This document shows, piece by piece, positions 23,526 to 33,918 of a DNA stretch of 64,000 nucleotides. Both the position numbers and the translations under genes were made by a program. The number at the start of each line of letters is the position of its first letter. The first letter of the stretch is position 1. The notes under the pieces are model-generated. The model ran no database searches. It was given only the letters and a program-made list of their open reading frames with translations, and was not told the origin of the DNA. Source of the DNA: Phorcus lineatus (lineage: Eukaryota; Mollusca; Gastropoda; Trochida; Trochidae); contig OV121086.1 in NCBI GenBank assembly GCA_921293015.1, positions 28,940,254-29,004,253 on the forward strand. Direction: 5' to 3'.

Positions 23526-23820
23526 GGGGGAAGGTCACCTGCTTCCAGTTAGTCCGGCATGCAGGATGTTGATGAGACAAACCGGAAACCATAACGTCGC
23601 ATTGAACAAAGCCACCACCTCGACCTGTGACTTACTTTCTTGATGGTGAATGCCAAAGCGCTGGTTGTTTTTTAAGTGACGTCTACTGACAATGTAGACC
23701 TTACAGTAGATGTTGAAGGAGACGATTATGAGGAGGGCGACGAGAGGGACCTCTACAGTCGCAACAATTTGGAACTTCTCCTTCTCAGTTTTTTGTCGCA
23801 AGGCTACGATGCCTTAAAGA
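23525..23820 (-). pseudogene. GPCR paralogue fragment (TM5 to TM7 border)
   Basis: The minus strand encodes VEVPLVALLIIVSFNIYCKV, then YIVSRRHLKNNQRFGIHHQE and FNATLWFPVCLINIL. These are close to residues covering TM5, the third inner loop and TM6 of the intact receptor at 19740-20636. The homology also covers the KQVTF block at the start of TM7, but in another frame. Nothing matching TM1-TM4 is found upstream on this strand, and helix 8 is missing. It is therefore a partial, frameshifted duplicate. Nucleotide similarity remains high, so the duplication is not ancient. Confidence 0.82.
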
Positions 23821-24750
23821 CATGTCAAATAACATGGTATTTGGTTTAAACATATTTTTATTCATATAAGAATCTGGTTCGGTAAACAAGCAAGTCTTTG
23901 CTTTTATGAATACCTCACCAGTACAAAACGTAATAAGCAAAGTTCACAAGAACTAGACAAATAAAATAGAACAAAATACAAGAAAAATTCAGCATGACTT
24001 AATATGTATGGGTAACATGGTATTTGCACTCAGATATGTGAAGAAACTTTTGCTATGCAGTTGTATGTCATTTTTCAGACTTTTTCAAATATCATGACAA
24101 ATCAGACAAATATCATGCAATTTGGGATATCTTTGAGGCATCGTAGCATTGCGGGTACTGTTGAATTTTCGATACAGAAGTGAATATCCATTGTACCATA
24201 ACGTAATCGTATATCACACCCAACACTTAAATGTTATAGTTATGGCATATCAGGGGTCAAAATTCCGAAAAAAACAAATCATAATCTTCATAATCCTCTA
24301 TGATTGATCGACAGCTTTAAACACAAGTCAGTGTGATTGTGATGATTGATTTCTCAAAGAGTCGATAAAAACATATTTTAATCGAAGTTTTTGGAAAATC
24401 AGAATTTCGAAAATATAAACCCTTCTGTCTAGTTCATCATGTTTAAATTCGAATTATAGCATGAGAGACCAAATAATCCCTAAACAAGATAAAGAATGTC
24501 TGTTAGAGACATGGACAACGATTGTGAGGTCTGCTAAAGTTATTTTAATGACAAACAATTTTAACCAAAATTACATGATAAATGCACCATAGACAGTAGT
24601 AAGCGAACAAACATACGGTATGCAGCTGTATATAGTTTTCCAAGAATGGATGATGTTGCAGCAACTGATACAAAGCACACATTGGTATTATATCCAATAG
24701 GATAACGATAACAATAACAGCAAGATTAAATAACATTGACATGAAATAAT
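23821..24750. other. Intergenic, no feature seen
   Basis: AT-rich DNA. A minus open frame at 24545-24766 is hydrophobic, but its amino-acid make-up follows base composition, and it runs into the minisatellite. Confidence 0.35.
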
Positions 24751-24754
24751 AGAT

Positions 24755-25260
24755 CAAAGTACACAATAGAGTTCAAAGTACACAAGACATCTACAATTAA
24801 AGCTGGTATTAGATCGAAGTACACAAGACATCCACAATCAAAGCTGGCATTAGATCAAAGTACACAAGACATCCACAATCAAAGCTGACAATAGATCAAA
24901 GTACACAAGACATCCACAATCAAAGCTGACAATAGATAAAAGTACACAAGACATCCACAATCAAAGCTGACAATAAATCAAAGTACACAAGACATGCACA
25001 ATCAAAGCTGACAATAGATAAAAGTACACAAGACATGCACAATCAAAGCTGACAATAGATCAAAGTACACAAGACATCCACAATCAAAGCTGACAATAGA
25101 TCAAAGTACACAAGACATGCACAATCAAAGCTGACAATAGATCAAAGTACACAAGACATGCACAATCAAAGCTGACAATAGATCAAAGTACACAAGACAT
25201 GCACAATCAAAGCTGACAATAGATAAAAGTACACAAGACATCCACAATCAAAGCTGACAC
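24755..25260. repeat. Minisatellite, 41-bp unit, about 12 copies
   Basis: Near-identical units contain CAAAGTACACAAGACATGCA, then CAATCAAAGCTGACAATAGAT. Alternating variants are CATCCA or CATGCA and GATCAAA or GATAAAA. High identity between units suggests recent expansion. Confidence 0.93.
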
Positions 25261-25719
25261 AAAACAGCAATTTCGGAAAACATAACAAAATTACAACTAA
25301 GTAAATCTATTTCTAGAGTATTCAAATAATACCATGCATCTACACATAGTGTATTCTGGCACCTATATCCTGCCGTGTCTTGACGTAGTACAGATTGTAA
25401 GAAGAACAGAAGGAACCTTTGTGTTTGATGATGAATAATCACCGTTTCATTACAATGCACCACGTATAATGTTTTCTCGCCGTGTTTACTGTGACAATGA
25501 TATAATTATGAAAAGCAGGAGAAAACACGTAGTAGTAGTTCATATCTCTCTTTCCGTCAGATTCTAATCAAAATCAATTGTTGTCATCTGTTTCCGGACC
25601 ACGCTGACTAACAAGGAAATTATTCAAAATTATTCGAAATAATGATATTGACAGAATAGTTCATTTGGAGTTTCCCAGCATTTCATATTTAGTCAACCGG
25701 CCACTAGGGGTCCCCGTGC

Positions 25720-26160
25720 ACCCATGAAATACACCAACTCGGCCTTAGGAAAAACTTACAATTTTGTATTTTGAATGTGTTTTATTTTACATTATTTGAA
25801 CTGAGAGTAGTCATTCAGTTGCAGTTTTTTCCAAAGCCGAGTTGGTGTATTTCAATGATAGTAGATTAGCTGTAGGTCCCTTGGTTTGCTTTTGGACACT
25901 TAATTTGTGTGTTAAAAGTGCACATAAGTACACAAACGGGTTACAAGTACTCATAATTCTATTCTAAGTGCAAATAATGTAAAATAAAATGATATGCATT
26001 AACTGTAGAGAAGAGAAAATAGATTTTTACCAAGGCTGAGTTGGTGTATTTCAATGATAGTAGATTAGCGGTAGGTCCCTTGGTTTACATTTGGACACTT
26101 AATTTGTGTGTTATAAATACACATAAGTACACAAAAGGGTTACAAGAAAGAAATTTATAA
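25720..26160. repeat. Repeat with one inverted and two direct copies
   Basis: The block CCGAGTTGGTGTATTTCAAT followed by GATAGTAGATTAGC and GGTCCCTTGGTTT occurs directly at about 25838 and 26030. The part AATACACCAACTCGGCCT occurs inverted at about 25727-25750, so 25725-25857 can fold back on itself. Non-coding. Confidence 0.65.
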
Positions 26161-26270
26161 ATACTTACATAATATCTAAAAACAATGATCAATACAATCT
26201 ATGAGCATGTGCATTCAAAAGAGAATATTAAAAAATTGTGAGTGCTTAATAAATCACTGGAATCGTTTGC

Positions 26271-27360
26271 TTAGGTACGTCGACTTAGACGGTACTTGTA
26301 GCTCCGAAAACAGGTTATCATCGGGCTTACCTTTGAAATTATATTTTCAATGTGGGAGTGCCAATTACCGTCTGATTGGAAAGTCAACCCTAGTTGTTTA
26401 TGAGTAATGAAATCGTTTATCATTCTACCTTTCATTTTTAAATTCGGTACTTGCGTAGGTACTCGTTTCCTGGAGAATGTTAAGCTGAGTCTTTTCGGTA
26501 TTAAAACTGACTTTCCATTCATCGGCCCACTCAGAAATTCTAAGTAAATCATTATCAATGAGGCATGATGTTCCATTTGGGTCACCAATAATAACGTACA
26601 GGGAAGTGTTGTCAGCAAAAGGTCTTATATTGCATTTTTGTTCAACTATGTCATTGATAAAAACTAGAAATAACAATGGGCCCAAAACAGAACTCTCAGG
26701 TACGCCTGCTAATACTGATCTTGTGTCCAACTGTTGTCCGTTTATAACTGAGAACTGGTTTCTATCAGAAAATAACTTTCAAACCAGTTCAATAATTTCC
26801 CCCATATGTTTTCAATTTGAATTTAAAAAAACCTATGGCATACTCTATCAAAAGCCTCCCTTATGTCACAGAATTTTTTTGAATTTTTTAAAATAAATTA
26901 TTTTTTATTTCATTTCAATTCATGTTTACAGTTCATATCATACAGTAGGCAATGTACCTTTTACAGAAAATTGCTTTGACGTCTTTACCTTCATCTAATG
27001 AATAAAAAATGATAAAGATGGGTAAGATGGTATACCGTCTCCAAGTGTGAAACAAGACTGCAAGGGAGTAATAATTCCATTAATTAAAAAGAAATTATGT
27101 ACATGTTTATGAACACATTTTTCGAAAACCTTTGAAAGACAACTTGTCAATTAAAAAGGGTCTGTAGTTGGAGCATAAATGCTTACTTTCCTTTGTATGG
27201 AGTGGTTTAACAGACGCAACTTTCCAGATATCAGGAAAAAACTGACTGGGATAGGGATAAATTGAATAAGCCTTTAATGCCAATCGATATGCGTACTTGC
27301 CTTTTGCTGAATGTACTGTCAGCATTTCATTTGCAGCATTTTTAATGAACGTCATTTAAA
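26271..27360 (-). pseudogene. LINE reverse-transcriptase relic (jockey/CR1-like)
   Basis: Minus-strand fragments fall in the right order for a non-LTR retrotransposon RT. KHLCSNYRPFLIDKLS lies at about 27170, FCDIREAFDRV (palm motif A region) at about 26870, VLGPLLFLVFINDI at about 26690, PFADNTSLYVI (motif C, FADD changed to FADN) at about 26620, and a post-RT segment QLGLTFQSDGNWHSHIENII at about 26360. The family's GVPQGS box reads GVPESS here. Several frame changes and an AT-rich stretch at 26880-27100 interrupt it. Non-functional; clade assignment is approximate. Confidence 0.78.
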
Positions 27361-28285
27361 GGGTCAGTTGAGCGTTAAGAAAAAATTATCTCTACAAAAA
27401 AAATAAAATTTGTTGATAAAAGACACCACTCTTATGCGAATGAACATGTTTTAAGGCTAGGCGTATCCATTTCCCACCTTGCATTATTCAAAGGTGTACA
27501 CACCGAAATGACTGTCACTCTAGACCCTGACTCGATACGTGATACTTTATTCTATGACTACGAATAACCGGCTTGAATATTGAAATGTTTAACCCTCTGA
27601 ACATAATGCAATTGACATACACATATATTTGGTTGAAAATTGAAATTGAAATTACTGGTGAGGAATGATAATAAACTCTTAAATTGCGTATATCTTTGAA
27701 GATTTTCTTCCCCAGCTACAGACTTTTTGCCGTTTTAAAACCATTCTATTATTCATTTTGTATATTACTTTTGATTATTGATTGTATTTCGATATATTTG
27801 ATTGAGCCGCAGTCTTATAAGCATCTTGCTTGTTGTGCTTTTTCACATTCATGTCAATTATTTTTCCATATTCATATCAATTATTTTTCATGAATATAAT
27901 TATGATTTTATATCATTAACTGGAGACGAGCTGTACCGAAAGATACACCCAGGCTGTTGCTTCTACTCAAGCAAATGTAACTCTTAAATTTTGCAGGTAA
28001 CTATACCCGGCTTGTACCTTTATTGAAATGTGGATGTTGCAGGCATTATTTCAAAAAAAGTAAACCATTTTTCCTCAGGCTCAAAAGATTGGGTCTTCCA
28101 CCCTCAAATATGCACGTGGCAGGTTTTCCGAACTCAATTGTCTGCAGTCATTTCGCCATACACAAATAATGCAACGTACAGTTAGTGGTAATGAAACTAA
28201 AAAGCGTGAGCATTGCGGGGTAACAACATTAGGGCGTTTACTTCTACATAGGGCCGTTAACAATGTTTAGGGCCATGATTTAATG
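27361..28285. other. Intergenic, no feature seen
   Basis: AT-rich with short open frames that have no recognisable motifs. Confidence 0.35.
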
Positions 28286-28291
28286 TGACAC

Positions 28292-28352
<61 letters not shown>
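28292..28352. repeat. TA dinucleotide microsatellite
   Basis: An almost uninterrupted TA run of about 60 bp. Confidence 0.97.
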
Positions 28353-28355
<3 letters not shown>

Positions 28356-28420
28356 GTATATTATCTAACACAAAAAAACTTGTCCGAAGACGACCATGAC
28401 AAATCTAACCAGAATGTTAA

Positions 28421-28521
28421 GGACACAAGGAATTTTATGGATAATCAACTTCTTTATTTGTACAAAAACGTCTTATTTGTACAAATAAAGAAGTTGATAA
28501 TCCATAAAATTCCATGTGTCC
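28421..28521. repeat. Long near-perfect hairpin
   Basis: Two 43-nt arms (28421-28463 and 28479-28521) are reverse complements with one mismatch, separated by a 15-nt loop. The arms contain GGATAATCAACTTCTTTATT and its complement. No target duplication is evident. It could be a snap-back insertion, a palindromic element or a transcribed hairpin. Confidence 0.9.
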
Positions 28522-28647
28522 TTATACCAACAACTACTAGAATGCCACCCAAACAGCAGAATGTTAAGATTTTAAGTATTTTGGATTATTTATTGTGTCA
28601 TTTTCTAAATAAAGCATTATACCATTATAAGAATACTTGGAAAAGTT

Positions 28648-28885
28648 AAAGAGCCACTCCGTGAGTTGTTGGAGTCACATATGCCAAACTTAATCAATGG
28701 TGTCATTTAATCGCGAATAATCGACTGTTACCAAAAATACACATTCTAAAGCTCATTGTTTTTTTACAGTAACAATATGAAGATAGAACGTCGCAATTAT
28801 GATCGAAAACCGGACAGTGGCGCGTCAAATAGTCAAAACGTAATTTTGGAGACTGAGTTGATAGTGTTTGTTAGGTTATATAACT
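28648..28885 (-). mobile_element. Interspersed repeat family R1, copy B (inverted)
   Basis: On the minus strand it carries GACTCCAACAACTCACGGAG, CGCGCCACTGTCCGGTTTTC and ACAAACACTATCAA-like blocks. These match copies A (22740-23005) and C (54750-55022), with more divergence. Confidence 0.65.
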
Positions 28886-29159
28886 AGTATCCATGTATAG
28901 TGGACGTGATATCTACACCTTTGTGCACTTATTAGATTTTCATTTGTCATATATATATAGATGTCTTTTGGACATGGAAACCTAAGATGTTCTGATTTTG
29001 TATCACCACTTATGACATTTAGGTTCGTATCAAAGGTAAATAAATGTTATGAAAATCACAGAGTACGTGGCTCTCTAAGGTTCAACTTTAACTCGATGTT
29101 ATGTGTATCTTTCTTAAATAAATGACAACAAAATAATGTATGGTCAAAGCTGAAATTCA

Positions 29160-29300
29160 ATACTGATTATGGAAGTGATGAAATGACTCGTTATTTCCCT
29201 AGGTCAATGACGACCAAGAACATAACCATGCCATACTGTCAAGCGGATATATTTTCTTACACTTGGTTCATATTAAAGGTATTTATAATATAATAAGAAA
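29160..29300. repeat. Duplicated 3' flank of ApoL-like copy 1
   Basis: Shares GGAAGTGATGAAATGACTCG and TTATTTCCC with 32430-32500, and AATAACATGCC-like phrases after it. Each block lies a few hundred bases downstream of one ApoL-like copy, so the duplication unit included flanking DNA. Confidence 0.65.
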
Positions 29301-29569
29301 AGCAGTTTCCTTTTATATAAATTTAAGAATACTTATGTGAAATAGGAGAGAAAAATAATTGTATGGTGGGTTAAAGTTGATACAATTGATGACGTCATTC
29401 ATGACAAAGCGAATGACATCGTTTGAATAATGTTATTGTTCTTAAAAGACGTTCGTCAGCTTGTAGCAAACCAAATGGTTATATGTGAATAAAAATTGAT
29501 TTAAGCAGATATTATTTCAATTGATGGTTATTTTGATAAATAATAGATTTAAATGTATTGTTATTGACT

Positions 29570-30268
29570 TCATTCATTATTTTCCAAAGCCGACGCCATT
29601 TTTTCAATCATGTCTGCAACTTTAGACGAATTCTTGTGAATTACATCCGCCAAGCTGATTACGATCCCAACACCCATAAACCCTGCGGAAGCCACTTTAG
29701 CCACAGCAGGATTGAGTCCAACCTTTGCAACAACCTTTGCAGCAGTTTTCGGCATTTCCTGGGCAGCCAGAGCAACAAAGATCCTATTAGCTTTTGATGT
29801 TGTTTCTACAACTTTGATAGCAGTTTTGATACTCCCTACCAAGTTAAAGACAGTTTTACCCAGGGATGCTGTACTTACAACACCCCGAATTAAATCCTCA
29901 ATTGATATTCCCTTTGATTTGAGCTCAGGTTTCAACTTCTCTATTAAATCCCGAGTTATTTTCTCCAATTCTTCAAGGATCTTTTGAGCTTCTTCAGCTC
30001 GCTTCCGTAAGATCTTGAACTCTGCAATGGTCGTGGCCACTCCCCCTGCACCTGAGGCAACCCCGATTCCAACACTCGCAACGGTCAAGCCGACGGATAT
30101 ACCGCCTGTGAAAGGAGCCAGGATTAGTCCTGCAACACCCAGACCTCCTGCCACAACCGCTGCTGAACTGAAGGAAACTTTAGCAATTTTCATGTCTTTC
30201 TGTTGTTTTCTCAACATTACGCTGATTTCCTTAGTTTCTTGGCAGCTTGTTTCTGAAGGGCTTTGCAT
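29570..30268 (-). CDS. ApoL-like protein, copy 1 (5' part disturbed; possible pseudogene)
   Basis: An open frame of 232 residues is closely related to residues about 115-353 of the intact copy at 32857-33918. The conserved apolipoprotein-L-type core is present: a Gly-rich hydrophobic hairpin (LGVAGLILAPFTGGISVGLT), then a coiled-coil region (KILEELEKITRDLIEKLKPE) and the C-terminal NSSKVADMIEKMASALENNE. The first 14 or so residues are out of frame relative to the paralogue. A single-base deletion lies just before ISVMLRKQQ, and in the paralogue's frame a TAA at 30270-30268 replaces a Lys codon. Translation could instead begin at the in-frame Met of MLRKQQ. Family members are membrane-associated and linked to ion or lipid handling; the function here is unknown. 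Status as a working gene is uncertain. Confidence 0.7.
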   Translation of the reverse strand: MQSPSETSCQETKEISVMLRKQQKDMKIAKVSFSSAAVVAGGLGVAGLILAPFTGGISVGLTVASVGIGVASGAGGVATTIAEFKILRKRAEEAQKILEELEKITRDLIEKLKPELKSKGISIEDLIRGVVSTASLGKTVFNLVGSIKTAIKVVETTSKANRIFVALAAQEMPKTAAKVVAKVGLNPAVAKVASAGFMGVGIVISLADVIHKNSSKVADMIEKMASALENNE

Positions 30269-30310
30269 TACGAGATTTCATCATCAAGAGTTTGGTCTCC
30301 GACTACAAGT

Positions 30311-30760
30311 ACTGAAAATATTAACCTGTTTTGTGAGGAAGCGAAATCCATTGTTAATGCTATATCAGTATATCCACATCGAGAGAACATTCGGTTTCTA
30401 ATAAAAATCATTACGTATCAACAGTTGTAATGCAATACTACTTGATGATCCTTTAAATATCATACCCACGCAAGTAAATGATCGCAAAAAAATGAAGTTA
30501 CAACACTGTTCAAAGATAATAATACATATTGAATGATATGTATCAGAAATAACATGCACTGCCTACATCAAACTCTAACTTATCTATCTTCTTTTAAACT
30601 AAATAATGCTAACAATTGAAATGCTAACTTCTTTGTATTTGTACTTTGTAAAGTTGTACTTGAAGGTTACTCATACATGAAGGACAATAATTAAAGCCCT
30701 GGATATGAACATTAATTAAGCCGTATTTTACCTGTTGCATTTCCAATACCTACCTGCCAT
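30311..30760 (-). other. Putative 5' exon and intron of ApoL-like copy 1
   Basis: On the minus strand, AACATGGCAG at 30763-30754 is followed by GTAGGT, a strong donor. A good acceptor (ATTTTCAG) precedes 30311. The same ATGGCAG/GTAGGT block surrounded by similar sequence recurs upstream of copy 2 at about 35300-35340. Joining the two sites opens a short frame that stops at 30270-30268. This is inference from splice signals. Confidence 0.4.
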
Positions 30761-30923
30761 GTTAATCCGGTTATTAATCGTAGTTTAAACAAAGACTTAA
30801 GTTTGCTGTCAGTAACAATAGTCAATAGTACACTAGACAATTTATTCATATGGTCCCAATGGTAGAATGCAGCAAGCCCACGTAATCCCTCATTACGCAG
30901 CCGCGATGCCGTCAGTTATTTGA

Positions 30924-30951
30924 GGGGGGGGGGGGGGGGGGGGGGGGGGGG
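30924..30951. repeat. 28-nt poly-G run
   Basis: An uninterrupted run of 28 G followed by AGGAGGAGG. It may form a G-quadruplex, and its length in the assembly may be inaccurate. Confidence 0.95.
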
Positions 30952-31142
30952 AGGAGGAGGTTTTAGGTAGCGATTTCAATATTTCAAATTCAAGATTTAC
31001 CTGTATGACAAGAAAGATTGATAATGTAAGTGAAAACAACTATAGATTTTAAGCTCTAAGATTAAATGCGTTTATTGAAAGCATCCTCATTGTCGTTTTT
31101 TTCTTCTTTACATTTCTTCCCTTACGTCTTTAATTCTTTCTC

Positions 31143-31454
31143 TCATATAAGCTTTTTTAACCTTAAATGATGTACAATAGTTGTTCCATGCTTTGAAAAC
31201 ATCTTACCTGAAAGGATTTTAATTTTTGATACTTTGTCAGTATACAGACCATATTTTATAACAACCTTAGGTGTGTATAACAGTTTTTTTTCCAGTATGA
31301 GTAAGGTATCTTTTTTCCGAGCAAATAAAAATCTTTTTATTTCTTCTAGTCTTTTTCTGGTATTTATCACCCTTAAGTAAGCACGGTTTGGGGTTAATTT
31401 GATTCCTAGAACTGCAAAATCCTCATCATACCATTCATTCTTAAATTTGTACAC
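31143..31454 (-). other. Unidentified open frame, possibly a transposon relic
   Basis: 103 codons on the minus strand, rich in Lys, Leu and Ile, including FAVLGIKLTPNRAYLRVI. The tone resembles the post-RT part of some LINE ORFs (a VLGI phrase followed by a basic region), but no diagnostic motif is present. The frame upstream is interrupted by stops. I do not recognise it. Confidence 0.3.
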
Positions 31455-32429
31455 AATTATTTTTCACTGCCTGCCATTGAGCCAATCCTTTAGCTTTAGT
31501 CTTTTGTATATCCATTGAAAATTCTAAACAGTTTCAATCGCTGCATATGGACTATCCTTGAGGAGGTTGTTATACCACATTAGATAAACATCCTTTTTCA
31601 GACAGACTCCAGTGCTGTATTCCAATTTTTGCAACAAATTCAAATTGATTATTCCATTGCCATTGCTTTTAGAATTAGCTTTATAACCTGAATACGTACA
31701 TATTTGCTAAATACATTACACGGTAAGTTACCTGTATGCGGATAGTTTAACTATCTGGAAATGTGTGTTATCTGTGCATTCGTTTTATTTATAAAATATT
31801 GGTGCGCGCTAGTGCCTTTAAGTCATGAGTTCACCAGGGATTTATGAGGGCGAAAATCTGTTCTGAGAAAAAGGGACATTACTTCAGGAGTGCCACATAG
31901 CAAGGTTATACTGTACTCACATAAGACGAAGTGAGATCTTGAGATAATATTTATGAGAACGTAATGAAGATGTTTAAATGCTATAGAGATTTTCTTCATC
32001 GTTTTCGAAAATATCAGCTGACAAGTGCCTTTAAAACATATACAACATGTGATGGATCTTTTCTTTATACTTTGCATTGAATTAAGAAGAATATGACAAT
32101 GTGAAGTAATCTGGCTTATTCGCCCTTAATAACACAATAAGTTGATGCATTAAAAACTGAAGGAAATCCAAATTAAGAGAATGCATTTATTGACGTAAGG
32201 TCATGGAAGCGTTTTTTAGAAACAATATAAGGTCAACAATATAATTTCTCAGGACAAAAATGACAAATCACATAATTTGATTGCCAAACTGACTGCGGTT
32301 CGCCTGTTTGTTATCAAAGCATAATACCATTATCAAGTAAATTTGATATGTAAAATTGTCTTCCCTTATTTCAATTGTTTGGTCATTATATCAAAATAAG
32401 AGGCAAATGTAAATATAAGATTGATTATT

Positions 32430-32510
32430 GATCAAGGAAGTGATGAAATGACTCGTTATTTCCCATAGCCTACGACGACAATGTCCAAAAACATACCACA
32501 CTGAAAACAA
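32430..32510. repeat. Duplicated 3' flank of ApoL-like copy 2
   Basis: Contains GGAAGTGATGAAATGACTCG and TTATTTCCCATAG, the counterpart of the block at 29175-29205 downstream of copy 1. Confidence 0.65.
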
Positions 32511-32856
32511 ACATACTGTTAACAAAGCATATGATATTATTTTAAAGTAAATGTGAGCCGTCTACTCAAATTCCGATATATTGATTTGTTTGCTGAATAA
32601 GAGGAATATAAATATAAGGTTGATTATTCCTGGCTGTATTTTCCAAAGCAAGAAGACGGCCATGACAAGGACCAACAGCATTATGTAACATTGATGTTTC
32701 CAAAGCTTTTATATCAGTTTTTTTGCACAGGATAATGGTTTTAATTTATAATGTACACAAACATAAATTTGAGAAGAATAGTATCCCTAATGTGGGTCTC
32801 CTTGTCGAAAATGAGACTAATAAGTACTGTTTGATTGTTGGTGTTGGTATAAGATT

Positions 32857-33918
32857 TCACTCGTTATTTTCCAAAGCCGACGCCATTTCTTCTATCATGT
32901 CTGCAACTTTAGACGAGTTCTTGTGGATGCTTTTACTGTTCTGAAACACATCCTTCAAGCTTATTCCGATCCCAATGCCCATAAACCCAACAGAAGCCAC
33001 TTGAGCCACGTTCCCAACCAGAGAAGGATTGAGTCCAACCTTTGCCACAACTCCAGTAGCAGTTTTGGGCAATTCCTGAGCAGCAAGAGTTATACAGATC
33101 TGATCAGCCTTTGATGTTGCTCCAACAACTTTGATAGCAACCTTTATACTCCCTACTAAGTCAAAGACAGTTTTACCGAGCGATGCTGTACCACTTGTAA
33201 CTCCCAAAACAAAATCATCCATTGATATTCCCTTTGCTTTGAGCTTTGGTTTCAGCTTCTCTATCAAATCCTGAGTCTCTTTCTCAAGTTCGTCAAGGAT
33301 CTTCTGAGCTTCTTCGACTCGCTTCCGGATGACCTTGAACTCTGCAATGGTCGTGGACACTCCTCCGGCAGCTGAGGCAGCCCCAATTCCAACACTCGCC
33401 ACCGTCAACCCGACGGATATACCTCCTGTGAGAGGAGCAAGAATTAGTCCTGCAATACCCAGACTTCCTGCCAAAACTCCTGCCGAACTGAAGGACACTT
33501 TGGCAATGTTCATGCCTTTCTGTTGTTTCCTCAACATAACGCTGATCTCCCTCAGTTCCTTGGCAGCTTCTTCCTGAAGAGCTTTGCATTTTGAGATTTT
33601 CTCATTAAGAGATGAGTCTTCAGCTAAGGTTTCACCTTCTGGACAATCCTCTTTTGCTTCTATTCCAGATTTACTATCTAATGTATTCTCCAATGAAATA
33701 TCCTTTACAGAGGCTTCATCGGAAGACGCCTTCTCGTCCACTATTTCCTCAAACGGTGCTTCCTCAAGCGTAGCGTCTTCATCGGAGTTATCGTTTAAAG
33801 GACTATACCAAACTGTGGTATTTTTTATTGAGAATTCCTCGGGTGAATCTACATCTGAGCGAGACTCTGGAAAAAAGAAATCGTTTGGATAATTGCAAAA
33901 CGACTTGTTGAAATGCAT
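32857..33918 (-). CDS. ApoL-like protein, copy 2 (intact)
   Basis: A single 353-residue frame starting at the first ATG. Residues 1 to about 105 are acidic and Ser/Glu-rich and probably disordered. From about 110 a helical region begins (ELREISVMLRKQQ). The Gly/Ala-rich hydrophobic hairpin typical of the apolipoprotein L family follows at about 140-190 (AGLILAPLTGGISVGLTVAS, then VGIGAASAAGG). Next comes a charged coiled coil (EEAQKILDELEKETQDLIEK), a second amphipathic or hydrophobic segment near 300-325, and the C-terminal IHKNSSKVADMIEEMASALE. No signal peptide is seen. Family knowledge: ApoL proteins associate with membranes and several form channels or act in immunity and apoptosis. Invertebrate members are mostly uncharacterised, so no role is assigned. 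It is tandem and co-oriented with copy 1, about 2.6 kb away. Confidence 0.82.
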   Translation of the reverse strand: MHFNKSFCNYPNDFFFPESRSDVDSPEEFSIKNTTVWYSPLNDNSDEDATLEEAPFEEIVDEKASSDEASVKDISLENTLDSKSGIEAKEDCPEGETLAEDSSLNEKISKCKALQEEAAKELREISVMLRKQQKGMNIAKVSFSSAGVLAGSLGIAGLILAPLTGGISVGLTVASVGIGAASAAGGVSTTIAEFKVIRKRVEEAQKILDELEKETQDLIEKLKPKLKAKGISMDDFVLGVTSGTASLGKTVFDLVGSIKVAIKVVGATSKADQICITLAAQELPKTATGVVAKVGLNPSLVGNVAQVASVGFMGIGIGISLKDVFQNSKSIHKNSSKVADMIEEMASALENNE

